DNA of 27,969 nt from JBNGDW01 sp049975325 (GTDB lineage: Bacteria > Cloacimonadota > Cloacimonadia > JGIOTU-2 > JBNGDW01), in NCBI GenBank assembly GCA_049975325.1, contig JBNGDW010000009.1:1-27969 (forward strand), written 5' to 3'. The stretch's first letter is position 1, and every line of letters starts with the position of its first letter. The notes below the pieces were generated by a model. It was not told the DNA's origin. It saw only the letters and a list, made by a program, of their open reading frames with translations, and did no database searches. A program made the translations under genes and the position numbers. Below are positions 1-8,004 of this stretch, piece after piece.

Positions 1-1
1 G

Positions 2-355
2 CTTAAGACAGATATATTAGAAAAGATCCTGTCTGATATTATCAATAAAAAACATAAAGTTATAACCCTTGATTCGATTCAAGAAGAGGTTGCAAAAGCA
101 TTTAAGATTGGAAAAAATCAAATAAAAGAGCCTACAAGGAAAAAAGAAATTGCCTTCCCAAGACAGGTGGCAATGTATCTCTCTACCAAACTGATTCCTA
201 ACACCCCTCTCCTTGAAATAGCCAACCACTACAATAAAAAAGACCATACAACAATTATCCACGCCAAAAAAGTAGTTTCAAATAAAATAAAAGAAAACGA
301 AAACCTTAGAACAAAAATTGATGAAATTATCAAAAATATAAAAGATGAAAAGTAA
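2..355 (+). CDS. dnaA: Chromosomal replication initiator DnaA, C-terminal part (5' end cut by window)
   Basis: DnaA binds 9-bp DnaA boxes at oriC and opens the origin. Only the last 117 codons are present, reading in frame from base 2. They cover the end of domain III and all of DNA-binding domain IV: a segment around PRQVAMYLSTKL and the signature DHTTIIHAKKVV, equivalent to the canonical RDHTTVLHA region that contacts the DnaA box. The stop is TAA at 353-355. The gene itself contains a DnaA-box-like 9-mer (TTATCCACG, 255-263), and further near-matches follow downstream. The identification rests on the domain IV signature and is firm. The true start lies outside the window. Confidence 0.95.
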   Translation, partial: LKTDILEKILSDIINKKHKVITLDSIQEEVAKAFKIGKNQIKEPTRKKEIAFPRQVAMYLSTKLIPNTPLLEIANHYNKKDHTTIIHAKKVVSNKIKENENLRTKIDEIIKNIKDEK

Positions 356-674
356 AATATGTAGTTCCCAATCCCATCCGCCAACTGGCAGATTCACTAA
401 CACAGTGCATTGCCCGCCAGGTGACGGATCGTCCGCCAGGTGGCGGAAAGTTATTCACTCCTCTGTGTATACCTGTAAATATCCACCTTTTTTATTTAAA
501 AAATTCGGCTAAAATCAACTAAGATGTGAATATGAAAAAGTTATCCCCAAAAATATTCATTCCCAAAAATAGCAAGTATACATTCTTTTTTGCTCTTCTC
601 CACAATTTCACACAGCCTATTACTTATTCTAAATTTAAAAAACTAAATAAAATTAGTAGTATAAGGAAAAAAAC
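356..674. other. Non-coding region after dnaA; candidate oriC
   Basis: This 319-bp gap has no convincing gene. It holds near-matches to the DnaA box TTATCCACA: TTATTCACT (451-459), the reverse of GTATACACA (464-472), ATATCCACC (479-487), TTATCCCCA (541-549) and TTCTCCACA (596-604), plus TTATCCACG inside dnaA at 255-263. AT-rich stretches lie around 487-540 and 612-672 and could serve as an unwinding element. Three copies of a palindromic repeat sit at 377-447. Chromosomal origins commonly lie next to dnaA. None of the boxes is a perfect consensus match, so this is an inference. Confidence 0.45.
377..447. repeat. Cluster of three TCCGCCA-NN-TGGCGGA palindromes
   Basis: Three copies of a 16-bp palindrome lie at 377-392 (one arm base changed), 413-428 (degenerate) and 432-447 (perfect 7-bp arms, central GG). 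Further copies occur at 2705-2720, 10609-10624 and 11621-11636, so this is a dispersed family. The arms stay constant while the central dinucleotide varies (AC, GG or GC). A two-base centre is too short for a good hairpin loop, so a dimeric protein-binding site or a small repeat element is more plausible. The function is unknown. Confidence 0.7.
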
Positions 675-1838
675 ATGAAAAGTATACCCAGCCGCATAAT
701 CATCATTTTTCTCATAATTAGTACCTTCTTCGTTCTATCCTGTTCTGATGATAAGATTACAGGCTCCCATAATATTCCCGATGTAGCTGATACCACTGTT
801 TATAACGCTGTAAAATTTGACTCGGTACATACGCTAGATATTGCAAACTACCCCAATAATACAAAACTCGTCATAGGAAATTTTAACAACACTATCGCAA
901 AGGCTCTTTTAAAATTTCGCAGTCTTCCTGATACAACATGGTTGGACACTGTACAATTGCAAGATTGTAAGATTGAGCTTAAAAAAGATACCCTATATAG
1001 TGATGAAAGTTTTGATCTCGAGGCATACAGGCTCAATGAAAATTGGGATGAAAATACCGTTACCGCAGACTCTTTATTAAACGGAGAAACAGAATTGCTT
1101 GCAACTTTCTATATTGAAGATTCTATAGTAACGATCGATATTGATACTACTCTGGTAAGAGACTGGATAGTAGAGGACACATTGAATTTTGGACTCATAA
1201 TTGTGCCTGCTGAAAATTGTAATGAAAATTTTGTAGAATTCTATTCTTCTGAATCTAACTTTTCCCCTTCTATGAAAATAACATATATGGATAGCTCAGG
1301 AAATTCGGATACTCTTTCTATACATGCTACTGATGATACTTTTATAAGCGCCTGGAATCAGAGTCCACCTTTTGACACACCCGTTATAGCAAATTTGCCA
1401 CCTACTGAAATGGTTGTTAAAATTGAATTAACTCCAGATTCACTTAAGCTAACCGAGGCAGAATTTCAAATGATTGTCATAAACAGAGCAGAAATTATCA
1501 TAGATAGAGACTGTATTTCTACATACTATTTTTCTGATGATAGAATAGGAATAATTCCATATAGTATCATAGACACAACTGAATTTTCCATTGAGTATAT
1601 TTCTGGTTGTGAAACTACTCATTATTATGCGAATAGAGATTCTCTCTTTATTGATATTTCTGGCATCCTACAGGGATATACAAGAGGAGAAATAGAAGGG
1701 TTGCAGATCGCAGTAAGATTTACCACTTTTAATAAGGACTTTTCTTTTATAGAATTTGCCGACACGACAACACCTAAACTAAAAATTATCTATACATCCC
1801 CCATTTTGGCAGATAAACAGAAGGGAACTAAATTATGA
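675..1838 (+). CDS. Lipoprotein with two DNRLRE-like domains
   Basis: The 387-residue product starts with a basic N-terminus, a hydrophobic segment and a lipobox ending at Cys (FVLSC, about residue 23), so it is probably lipid-anchored in the envelope. The mature part looks like two related beta-rich halves (about residues 45-205 and 215-380). Each has the features of DNRLRE-type domains found in secreted proteins: a first strand with Val/Leu-Ile patterns, a W-rich middle, and an end of the form SPSMKITY or TPKLKIIYT after an FxEF/FVEFYSSE segment. GGAAAAAA precedes the ATG. The stop overlaps the start of the next gene by 4 nt, so the two are probably translationally coupled. The domain assignment is by pattern recognition; the ligand is unknown. 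Confidence 0.65.
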   Translation: MKSIPSRIIIIFLIISTFFVLSCSDDKITGSHNIPDVADTTVYNAVKFDSVHTLDIANYPNNTKLVIGNFNNTIAKALLKFRSLPDTTWLDTVQLQDCKIELKKDTLYSDESFDLEAYRLNENWDENTVTADSLLNGETELLATFYIEDSIVTIDIDTTLVRDWIVEDTLNFGLIIVPAENCNENFVEFYSSESNFSPSMKITYMDSSGNSDTLSIHATDDTFISAWNQSPPFDTPVIANLPPTEMVVKIELTPDSLKLTEAEFQMIVINRAEIIIDRDCISTYYFSDDRIGIIPYSIIDTTEFSIEYISGCETTHYYANRDSLFIDISGILQGYTRGEIEGLQIAVRFTTFNKDFSFIEFADTTTPKLKIIYTSPILADKQKGTKL

Positions 1839-3079
1839 ATAAAAAATTGATTCTTTTAGTAGTCTTGATTTTATTTTCTCTTCCCTGCTTTTCAGACTCT
1901 ATATTTTCAGGAATCGGCCTTTTGGAAGAAAACTTTGGTTCAGATACTTTCTCTTCAGGAATGGGTGAGACAGGGATTGCTTCTATATTCAGAAAAAATT
2001 TTTCAACTGCAAACCCTGCACTCATCGCCACAGTACAGAATGTCAGCTTTTCTACCAGTTTAATACTTGGTTATAATTATATTCATGATGAAGCAGATAG
2101 GACTGCTACTCGTAGCCTTGGATATTTTCCCTATTTTAATCTTATCGTTCCTGTATCGCAAAATGACTTTTTAGGACTAAAATTTAGTGAAAAGCTCTCT
2201 TCTGGACTCGAGTCTTCGGAAGAATACAACATTCCTGATATTGGATTGGTCAATGGATATGACGAGATCAAAGGCTCTCTAAGCCTATTAGGTTTTACTT
2301 ATGCTCGTTCAATTAAAGATGTTTTAGTTGGCGGCTCAATTAATTATTATTTCGGGAATGAGGATGAAGAGCTTGAGATAATGTTTCAGCCGAGCCTTCT
2401 AGATGGCTATTCAGAAATAAGAGAAAAGCAATATCACGGAATCAATTTTTCTCTTGGGACGGCAATACCATTCGGTAATTTTTCTTTTGGGGGCTTCTAT
2501 TCCCACAAGATAAATATGGAACTTAATGAAGATTACACGATAACATATCCGGATAATCCAGAATTTAATTTTAAAGAATCAGAGGAGATGGATATTGACT
2601 TTCCAGGAGAGATCGGGATTGGGATAGGTTTTCAGCCGAATGATTTGTTTTATTTTGAAGGCAACTATAGATATACATTTTGGGAAAGTTCTGAATATTC
2701 TGAATCCGCCAACTGGCGGACTGATGCATGGTTTGCATCTCTGGGCGCTTCTTACATTCCAGAGCACGGCACTAGAATGATTCCCCTACGGGTAGGTGCT
2801 TACTATAAAAAGCTCCCCTGCAAAATCAATGGCAGTTTTATTGACGAAAAAGCAGTATCGTTTGGATGCGATGTACCAGTAAAAGGCGGTAATATAGGGC
2901 TTGCATTAGCATGGGGCACAAGAGGAGATAGAGATAAGCATGGTGGCAATGACGAATTTCTGAAACTTTCTATCGGCTTTTCCTCAATTGATAGATGGCG
3001 TAATCCTCAGAAATTTAAAAAAGATAAAGAAATCCCAGAATTAGACCCAAAATATAAAAAGTTTTGGGAGGCACAGTAA
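1835..3079 (+). CDS. Probable outer-membrane beta-barrel protein
   Basis: The 414-residue product has a cleavable signal peptide (hydrophobic residues about 5-17, cleavage near PCFS). The mature start carries a Gly-rich GMGETGIA motif followed by an NPAL-like segment, typical of FadL/PorV-like outer-membrane proteins. Alternating hydrophobic/polar strands follow through most of the length, with aromatic residues at strand ends. The C-terminus (KYKKFWEAQ) is charged and does not end in a classic barrel-terminal Phe. The ATG overlaps the stop of the lipoprotein gene (ATGA, 1835-1838), suggesting that the two act together at the outer membrane. A dispersed palindromic repeat is embedded in frame at 2705-2720. 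The transported substrate is unknown. Confidence 0.6.
   Translation: MNKKLILLVVLILFSLPCFSDSIFSGIGLLEENFGSDTFSSGMGETGIASIFRKNFSTANPALIATVQNVSFSTSLILGYNYIHDEADRTATRSLGYFPYFNLIVPVSQNDFLGLKFSEKLSSGLESSEEYNIPDIGLVNGYDEIKGSLSLLGFTYARSIKDVLVGGSINYYFGNEDEELEIMFQPSLLDGYSEIREKQYHGINFSLGTAIPFGNFSFGGFYSHKINMELNEDYTITYPDNPEFNFKESEEMDIDFPGEIGIGIGFQPNDLFYFEGNYRYTFWESSEYSESANWRTDAWFASLGASYIPEHGTRMIPLRVGAYYKKLPCKINGSFIDEKAVSFGCDVPVKGGNIGLALAWGTRGDRDKHGGNDEFLKLSIGFSSIDRWRNPQKFKKDKEIPELDPKYKKFWEAQ
2705..2720. repeat. TCCGCCA-AC-TGGCGGA palindrome inside a coding region
   Basis: This copy has perfect 7-bp arms identical to the intergenic copies at 432-447, 10609-10624 and 11621-11636. Here it is read in frame inside the outer-membrane protein gene as part of SANWRT, without disrupting the frame. 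It is the only copy seen inside a gene. Confidence 0.75.
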
Positions 3080-3246
3080 AATAATGGGCATTAGATCAGA
3101 CTAACGCCAGGTTCTTGATATATTGTTAAGATAAAGCCAATGAGTAAAATAGGAATTCAGAATAATTGTGGACATAGCGTAGGCCCTAGCGATGCAGGGG
3201 CAATCTTGAATTCTGTCTTCCAAAATAAAATTTAAAGGAGCTATGG
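3080..3246 (+). promoter_or_regulatory. Leader region of the mre operon with imperfect inverted repeat
   Basis: The 167-bp gap upstream of mreB contains an imperfect inverted repeat. One arm is at 3152-3168, the other at 3201-3221, and both are built around GAATTC. A shorter CCCT/AGGG pair (3184-3187 with 3096-3099 offset by 100, that is 3196-3199) lies inside it. A Shine-Dalgarno-like AAAGGAGC at 3234-3241 precedes the mreB ATG. A weak sigma-70-like pair TTGTTA (3123-3128) and TAAAAT (16-bp spacer) could be the promoter. No T-run follows the hairpin, so it is not an obvious terminator. Confidence 0.3.
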
Positions 3247-4284
3247 ATGGCAAAGAGAAACAGATTTATGGGCTGGCTAACAAACGATGTTGCTATTGAT
3301 TTGGGGACCGTAAATACGCTTGTTTATATTAAAGGGAGAGAAGTTGTCATAGATGAACCATCAGTGGTAGCGCTTGAGAGAGGTACAAACAAGGTTGTGG
3401 CAGTCGGCAAAAAGGCAAAAGAAATGCTCGGCAAAACCCCTGAACAAATTGTTGCTATTCGCCCTATGGCAGATGGGGTTATAGCAAATTTTGAAGTTGC
3501 TGAAATGATGTTAAAGGATTTTATCCTTCGCTCTCAACAGCGAAGGTTCTTGCTTAGGCCAAGAGTAATCGTTGCCGTGCCTTCGGGTATAACAGAGGTT
3601 GAAAAAAGAGCCGTGAAAGACTCTGCCGAACGTGCCGGAGCAAGAAAAGTATATCTTGTGTCAGAACCGCTCGCAGCAGCTATAGGAGTTGATTTGCCAG
3701 TTCACGAGCCTTCAGGAAATATGATTATAGATATTGGGGGTGGTACGACAGAAATCGCCATAATATCATTGTCGCATATAGTTGATCATCAATCTATCCG
3801 TATAGGTGGGGATGAAATGGATCAAGCAATCATCTCATATATGCGGAAAAAACACAATCTCTTCATAGGTGAACAGACTGCTGAAAAGGTAAAAATAGAA
3901 ATAGGCTCTGCTTATCCCTTGGCTCTGGAAGAAGAAAAAACAATGGAGATCCGAGGCAGAGACCTGATATCTGGATACCCTGTATCAAGAAGGATATCTT
4001 CGCGAGAAATCAGGGAAGCACTCGCTGATACTGTAAAAGAAATAATAGAAGAAATAAAAAAACTCTTTGAAAAAACAGAGCCAGAACTAGCAGCTGATAT
4101 TGCAGATAAAGGTGTCGTATTGACCGGTGGAGCCTCCCAACTAAAAAGGTTGGATAAAAGAATCAGTGAAGAAATTAACCTACCTGTCTTCCTTGTCGAA
4201 AATCCTCTTTTGAGCGTTGTCCTGGGCAGTGGGAAAATTCTGGAAAATCTGGAAGAATACCAAAAGGTGCTCCTGCCGGATTGA
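3247..4284 (+). CDS. mreB: Rod shape-determining protein MreB
   Basis: MreB is the actin-like ATPase that forms membrane-associated filaments steering lateral peptidoglycan synthesis. At 345 residues it has the usual family length. Visible motifs are phosphate-1 AIDLGTVNT (residues 16-24), phosphate-2 DIGGGTTE (162-169) and the adenosine motif LTGGAS (292-297). An N-terminal basic/aromatic stretch (KRNRFMGW) fits membrane contact. The start at 3247 follows AAAGGAGC with about 5 nt spacing; an ATG at 3243 is out of frame. It is the first gene of a tight run with mreC, a CofE-like gene, mreD and mrdA. Identification is secure. Confidence 0.97.
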   Translation: MAKRNRFMGWLTNDVAIDLGTVNTLVYIKGREVVIDEPSVVALERGTNKVVAVGKKAKEMLGKTPEQIVAIRPMADGVIANFEVAEMMLKDFILRSQQRRFLLRPRVIVAVPSGITEVEKRAVKDSAERAGARKVYLVSEPLAAAIGVDLPVHEPSGNMIIDIGGGTTEIAIISLSHIVDHQSIRIGGDEMDQAIISYMRKKHNLFIGEQTAEKVKIEIGSAYPLALEEEKTMEIRGRDLISGYPVSRRISSREIREALADTVKEIIEEIKKLFEKTEPELAADIADKGVVLTGGASQLKRLDKRISEEINLPVFLVENPLLSVVLGSGKILENLEEYQKVLLPD

Positions 4285-4287
4285 TAA

Positions 4288-5058
4288 ATGAAAAGAGCTA
4301 AAAATGTCCTCTTCATAATTTTTCTTGTTTTTTCGATTGCCCTTATGTATGGTGGTGAAGAAGCAAGAGTGAAAAAATCACAATTTATAGGGAATTATTT
4401 TTTCTTACCTTATACCGCAAGTATTTTATATATTGAGAATTTATCCTCTTTAACAGAGGAAAATCAAAGACTGAATGAACTGGTTTTACAACTTCAGTAT
4501 GAGAATATAAGATATAAAGAAGCAAAGCAAAGTAGAGATAGAGCCCTCCAGCTTGTTGACAAATTGCAGGAATATGAATTTACACAAGAAGATGTTAAGG
4601 TGGCAAGAGTTATTGGCACGACCACTTTTGTAAACTATGAGAATCTTCTGATTAGCCTGGGCATCCAGGAAGGAATAACACCAGATTTGCCTATAATAGC
4701 TGAAGATGGACTGGTTGGCAAGCTAGTTTCAGCATATCCTTCATATTCCGTTGTGCAAAGTTTTCGTAATAGATATTTTCGTATGGGCGCAGTAGATGCA
4801 AGAAGCCGTGTTCAAGGTATAGTGGAAACCGACGCTCTCGGTAAAGTGTTTTTCACCAAAATAAAAGTTGGAGCAGATCTGATGATTGGGGACACGATAG
4901 AAACATCCAACCTAAGTTCAATTTTCCCTGCCGGGATACCATTTGGTGAAATTACAAGTATTGAGCAAACAAGCAATGAACTATTTGTCAAAGCAGAGAT
5001 AAGGCCATTTGTAGAACTTTCCCAATTAGAATATGTGGCAATTGTAGTAAAAAAATGA
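4288..5058 (+). CDS. mreC: Rod shape-determining protein MreC
   Basis: MreC is the periplasmic scaffold that binds PBP2 and activates elongation. The 256-residue product has one N-terminal membrane segment (about residues 6-23), a coiled-coil of about residues 50-90 (LTEENQRLNELVLQLQ), and a C-terminal part with the MreC beta-domain pattern, including GLVGKLVSAYPSYSVV and an ending with IFPAGIPFGEI. It begins 3 nt after mreB and its stop overlaps the next start by 4 nt. It sits in the expected position after mreB. The sequence is divergent but motif order and context agree. Confidence 0.9.
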   Translation: MKRAKNVLFIIFLVFSIALMYGGEEARVKKSQFIGNYFFLPYTASILYIENLSSLTEENQRLNELVLQLQYENIRYKEAKQSRDRALQLVDKLQEYEFTQEDVKVARVIGTTTFVNYENLLISLGIQEGITPDLPIIAEDGLVGKLVSAYPSYSVVQSFRNRYFRMGAVDARSRVQGIVETDALGKVFFTKIKVGADLMIGDTIETSNLSSIFPAGIPFGEITSIEQTSNELFVKAEIRPFVELSQLEYVAIVVKK

Positions 5059-5735
5059 TAAAAAATGCTTCAGAACGCGTTGTTGATGGAAGAGTTTTTA
5101 TCCGCCTGCCCCTTAAAACAAAAATCCTCACCCAAAATGATGATATGATAGATATTGTAAGAAGTTATACAAAAAATGTTCTTCTCCCTGGTGATATTAT
5201 TGTACTAAGTGAAAGTCCAGTCGCAATTACCCAGGGACGCGCAATCCCTGAAGATGAGATACGGGTTGGGCTATTAGCAAAAATTCTCTGGCGTGGGGTG
5301 CGAAAGGTTAACTATGGAGTAGGGCTACGCTCCCCCACAAGTATGCAGTGTGCTATTGATGAAGTGGGGCATCTGCGGATAATAATTGCTGCTTGCCTGG
5401 GTGTGTGCGGGAAAATTTTTGGCAAAAGAGGATGGTTTTATAAAATTGCAGGTAAACAAGCCGCTCTTATAGATGCAGCCCATACCTCTCCTGTTCCACC
5501 TTATGACAAGACAGTGATAAAAGGACCAGTAAACCCTGATGGGTTATGTAAAAAGGTAAAAGAAGTTACAGGTAATGAGGCAGCAATTATGGATATAAAT
5601 AATATCGGTGGCTCCTGGGTCATTGGTAAAACAAATGGTATAGATGCGGAGTTGCTGGAAGAAATTATGGCAGATAATCCACAAGGACAGCAACTTGAAC
5701 TTACCCCTATCTGTCTGGTAAGAGAGAAAAAATGA
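5055..5735 (+). CDS. CofE-like (F420-0:gamma-glutamyl ligase family) protein
   Basis: The 226-residue product resembles the CofE fold family, whose characterised members add L-glutamate to coenzyme F420-0. Supporting features are an N-terminal GDIIVLSESPVAITQGRAI segment (compare the GD-V-V...K...S..EGR block of CofE), a central GWFYKIAGKQAALID block, and PPYDK with a later GPVNPD. No other F420 gene is seen here, and the family also contains uncharacterised bacterial members, so F420 chemistry should not be assumed. It lies between mreC and mreD with 4-nt ATGA overlaps on both sides, so it is almost certainly co-translated with them. A role tied to wall or envelope growth is an inference from position only. 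Confidence 0.75.
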   Translation: MIKNASERVVDGRVFIRLPLKTKILTQNDDMIDIVRSYTKNVLLPGDIIVLSESPVAITQGRAIPEDEIRVGLLAKILWRGVRKVNYGVGLRSPTSMQCAIDEVGHLRIIIAACLGVCGKIFGKRGWFYKIAGKQAALIDAAHTSPVPPYDKTVIKGPVNPDGLCKKVKEVTGNEAAIMDINNIGGSWVIGKTNGIDAELLEEIMADNPQGQQLELTPICLVREKK

Positions 5736-6217
5736 TTCGCTTGATCATTATCTCAATCTTAATGATTTATGTGCAATACTTTGTTTCGCCACATCTGGGT
5801 ATTTGGGAAACCGTCCCAAACCTTCTTTTACCAGTTATAATGTATTTTAGTGTGACCCGAAGCACCGTGACAGGTCTTGTTCTGGCTTTTATTCTAGGGC
5901 TTATTTTAGATTTGAATTCGCCTGCCAACTTTGGCTTCTCCCCATTTCTTTTTGTAATCATTGCCTATATATTGAGTGAACTTAAAACAAAGATAAATAT
6001 GGAGCAAAAAATATTTGTTGCACTCACTCTTTTCCTTTCTCATCTCTTCTACTTCTTTTTCTACAATCTGTTCCCACTTTTCTCTGCTGGTAATTTTGGT
6101 TTGCCTTTTTCTAAAATATTATTCCTTACTCTTTATAATTCTTGCTACTCAGCGGTTGCTATTTTAATTATATCTTTATTAGATAGGATGGAAGTTAGAG
6201 TAAAAAAAGCAGGATGA
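5732..6217 (+). CDS. mreD: Rod shape-determining protein MreD
   Basis: MreD is the integral membrane partner of MreC and PBP2. The 161-residue product is hydrophobic throughout, with about five predicted membrane segments, and carries the MreD-like stretch TGLVLAFILGLILDLNSPANFG (split here as TGLVLAFILGLILD then LNSPANFG), followed by a PF-hydrophobic segment. Family members are typically 150-180 residues. The ATG overlaps the stop of the CofE-like gene and the stop overlaps mrdA. Sequence conservation in this family is low, so the call leans partly on position and topology. Confidence 0.85.
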   Translation: MIRLIIISILMIYVQYFVSPHLGIWETVPNLLLPVIMYFSVTRSTVTGLVLAFILGLILDLNSPANFGFSPFLFVIIAYILSELKTKINMEQKIFVALTLFLSHLFYFFFYNLFPLFSAGNFGLPFSKILFLTLYNSCYSAVAILIISLLDRMEVRVKKAG

Positions 6218-7974
6218 TCAATAGAAAGATTTATAAAGAAAATTATTTTTTGGGTATTATTGCTATATTATTTGGATTACTTTTCGTTGCTCTCTTTAAA
6301 ATCCAGGTGATTGATGGGCGTACATATAGTGAAATTGCGGAAAAAAATTACTTCCGTGTAGCAAAAAAACCTGCCAGAAGGGGCATTATTTATGATAGAA
6401 ATCTCCAACCTTTGGTTGAGAATATCCCCTCTTTTGCAGTATATCTTGATATGACAAAACTACAGGATAGGGTGGAGCTTGCAGCGTTTCTAAGCCAAAA
6501 TCTTCCTCTCACAAAAGATGAAATTCTTGATATCATCTATAAGAATCGGTTCAGAAAGTTTGCTCCAGTATTGCTCGACGAGGATGTTGAATTAGCAACA
6601 GCGATAAAACTTGAGGAAAATCATAATAAATTTCCTGAAATTATCGTGCAAGCAGAAAGTAGGCGGCATTATCTTGATAATAGTCATTTTTTGGGATATG
6701 TTGGGAAAATATCGCAAGACGAGTACGAGAGTTTGAAAAATCAGGGGTATGATAGAATGGATTATATTGGGAAAGTAGGGTTAGAAGGGTATTACGAAAA
6801 TTCGCTTAAGGGAGAGGAAGGGTATGATGTTGTCCAGGTAGACGCTTTGGGGAACAATCTTGGGCTGGCAAAAGGAGACCTCTCCAGAAATCCGCGGCCT
6901 GGCAAAGATCTCGTGCTGACCGTTGATATAGAGTTACAGCATGAACTCGAGAGGCTACTCCCAGCTGATTCTGCTTGTGCAGGAATTGTAATGGATTGCA
7001 GGACAGGAGGAATTTTGGCAGCTGTCAGTACGCCTCCATATAATCCGAATAAATTTGTCTCTGGGATGGAATCTACCTATTGGAATGAACTCCTTACAGA
7101 TAGACACAAGCCACTTTTAATTAAATATTCACAGGCTACATATCCACCTGGCTCTACATTTAAATTGGCTGTCTCCTCATATATTCTCGAAAAAAAGCTT
7201 GTAGACCCTGATGAAGTACTTGTAGATTGCAAAGGTGGTATAGAGTATGGAGGAAAGTTTTTCGGATGCTGGAAAAAACATGGAAAAGTGAATCTTCTCG
7301 ATGCAATTAGGGAGTCCTGCAATTCATATTTTTTTACAATTGGCAAGACAATAAATCTGAATGATTTTTCTTCCTTTATAGACTCTTGTGAACTTACCTC
7401 CAAAACAGGTATAGACCTTGCTGGCGGGGAGCGGGGTGGGTTCTTTCCAACATCTTCCTGGTATGATGAAAACTATGGCAGGTTTGGCTGGACAAGAGGA
7501 CACCTGCTGAATCTGATGATAGGGCAGGGAGAAGTCCTGGTAACACCTCTTGCACTGACAAGATTTTATGCCGCGATTGCAAATGATGGGGCCCTGGTTC
7601 AACCCCATTTTGCTGATTATTTTATTGTAGATGGAAGTCAGGAAAGGCTTTCATTCCCCCCAAGCTATATTCCTATAAAGCCAGAAACATGTGCGTTTCT
7701 CCGGCACGCCCTTGATGCTGCAGTTAATGATCCTGGGCGTACTGGCGGTTTAGCCCGAATAGAAGGAGTCCGTGTTGGCGGGAAAACAGGTACTGCCGAA
7801 ACTTATCAAGGAGATACGCATGCCTGGTTTGCTGCTATCGCCCCAATTGACAACCCTGAAATAGTCGTAGTCGTGTTTATTGAAAACGGTGGCTCTGGCG
7901 CAGATACTCCTGCTCTTATTACAGGACAAATCTTAGCACATTATTTTGGAACTAATCCCATACTCGCCTATTGA
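6214..7974 (+). CDS. mrdA: Peptidoglycan transpeptidase PBP2
   Basis: This is the elongation-specific penicillin-binding protein that cross-links peptidoglycan with MreBCD. The 586-residue product has an N-terminal membrane anchor (about residues 11-30), the dimerisation/pedestal domain with RRGIIYDRN, then a transpeptidase domain. All catalytic motifs are present: STFK with nucleophile Ser314, SCN at 368-370 and KTGTAE from Lys524. Length fits the family. It overlaps mreD by 4 nt. rodA (mrdB), which usually follows, is not in this window: the next gene is amrB. The identification is secure. Confidence 0.96.
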   Translation: MINRKIYKENYFLGIIAILFGLLFVALFKIQVIDGRTYSEIAEKNYFRVAKKPARRGIIYDRNLQPLVENIPSFAVYLDMTKLQDRVELAAFLSQNLPLTKDEILDIIYKNRFRKFAPVLLDEDVELATAIKLEENHNKFPEIIVQAESRRHYLDNSHFLGYVGKISQDEYESLKNQGYDRMDYIGKVGLEGYYENSLKGEEGYDVVQVDALGNNLGLAKGDLSRNPRPGKDLVLTVDIELQHELERLLPADSACAGIVMDCRTGGILAAVSTPPYNPNKFVSGMESTYWNELLTDRHKPLLIKYSQATYPPGSTFKLAVSSYILEKKLVDPDEVLVDCKGGIEYGGKFFGCWKKHGKVNLLDAIRESCNSYFFTIGKTINLNDFSSFIDSCELTSKTGIDLAGGERGGFFPTSSWYDENYGRFGWTRGHLLNLMIGQGEVLVTPLALTRFYAAIANDGALVQPHFADYFIVDGSQERLSFPPSYIPIKPETCAFLRHALDAAVNDPGRTGGLARIEGVRVGGKTGTAETYQGDTHAWFAAIAPIDNPEIVVVVFIENGGSGADTPALITGQILAHYFGTNPILAY

Positions 7975-8004
7975 GCGAAATTAAGTCTAAATTTAGGAGG
8001 TATT

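Noticed and set aside
3152..3221. The mreB-leader inverted repeat as an intrinsic terminator
   Set aside because: No T-run follows it and it lies just upstream of a well-formed ribosome site for mreB.
3912..4316. A 134-codon minus-strand frame over the end of mreB
   Set aside because: It lies opposite a secure gene and its Ser/Arg-rich product has no recognisable domain; it is a shadow of mreB codon usage.
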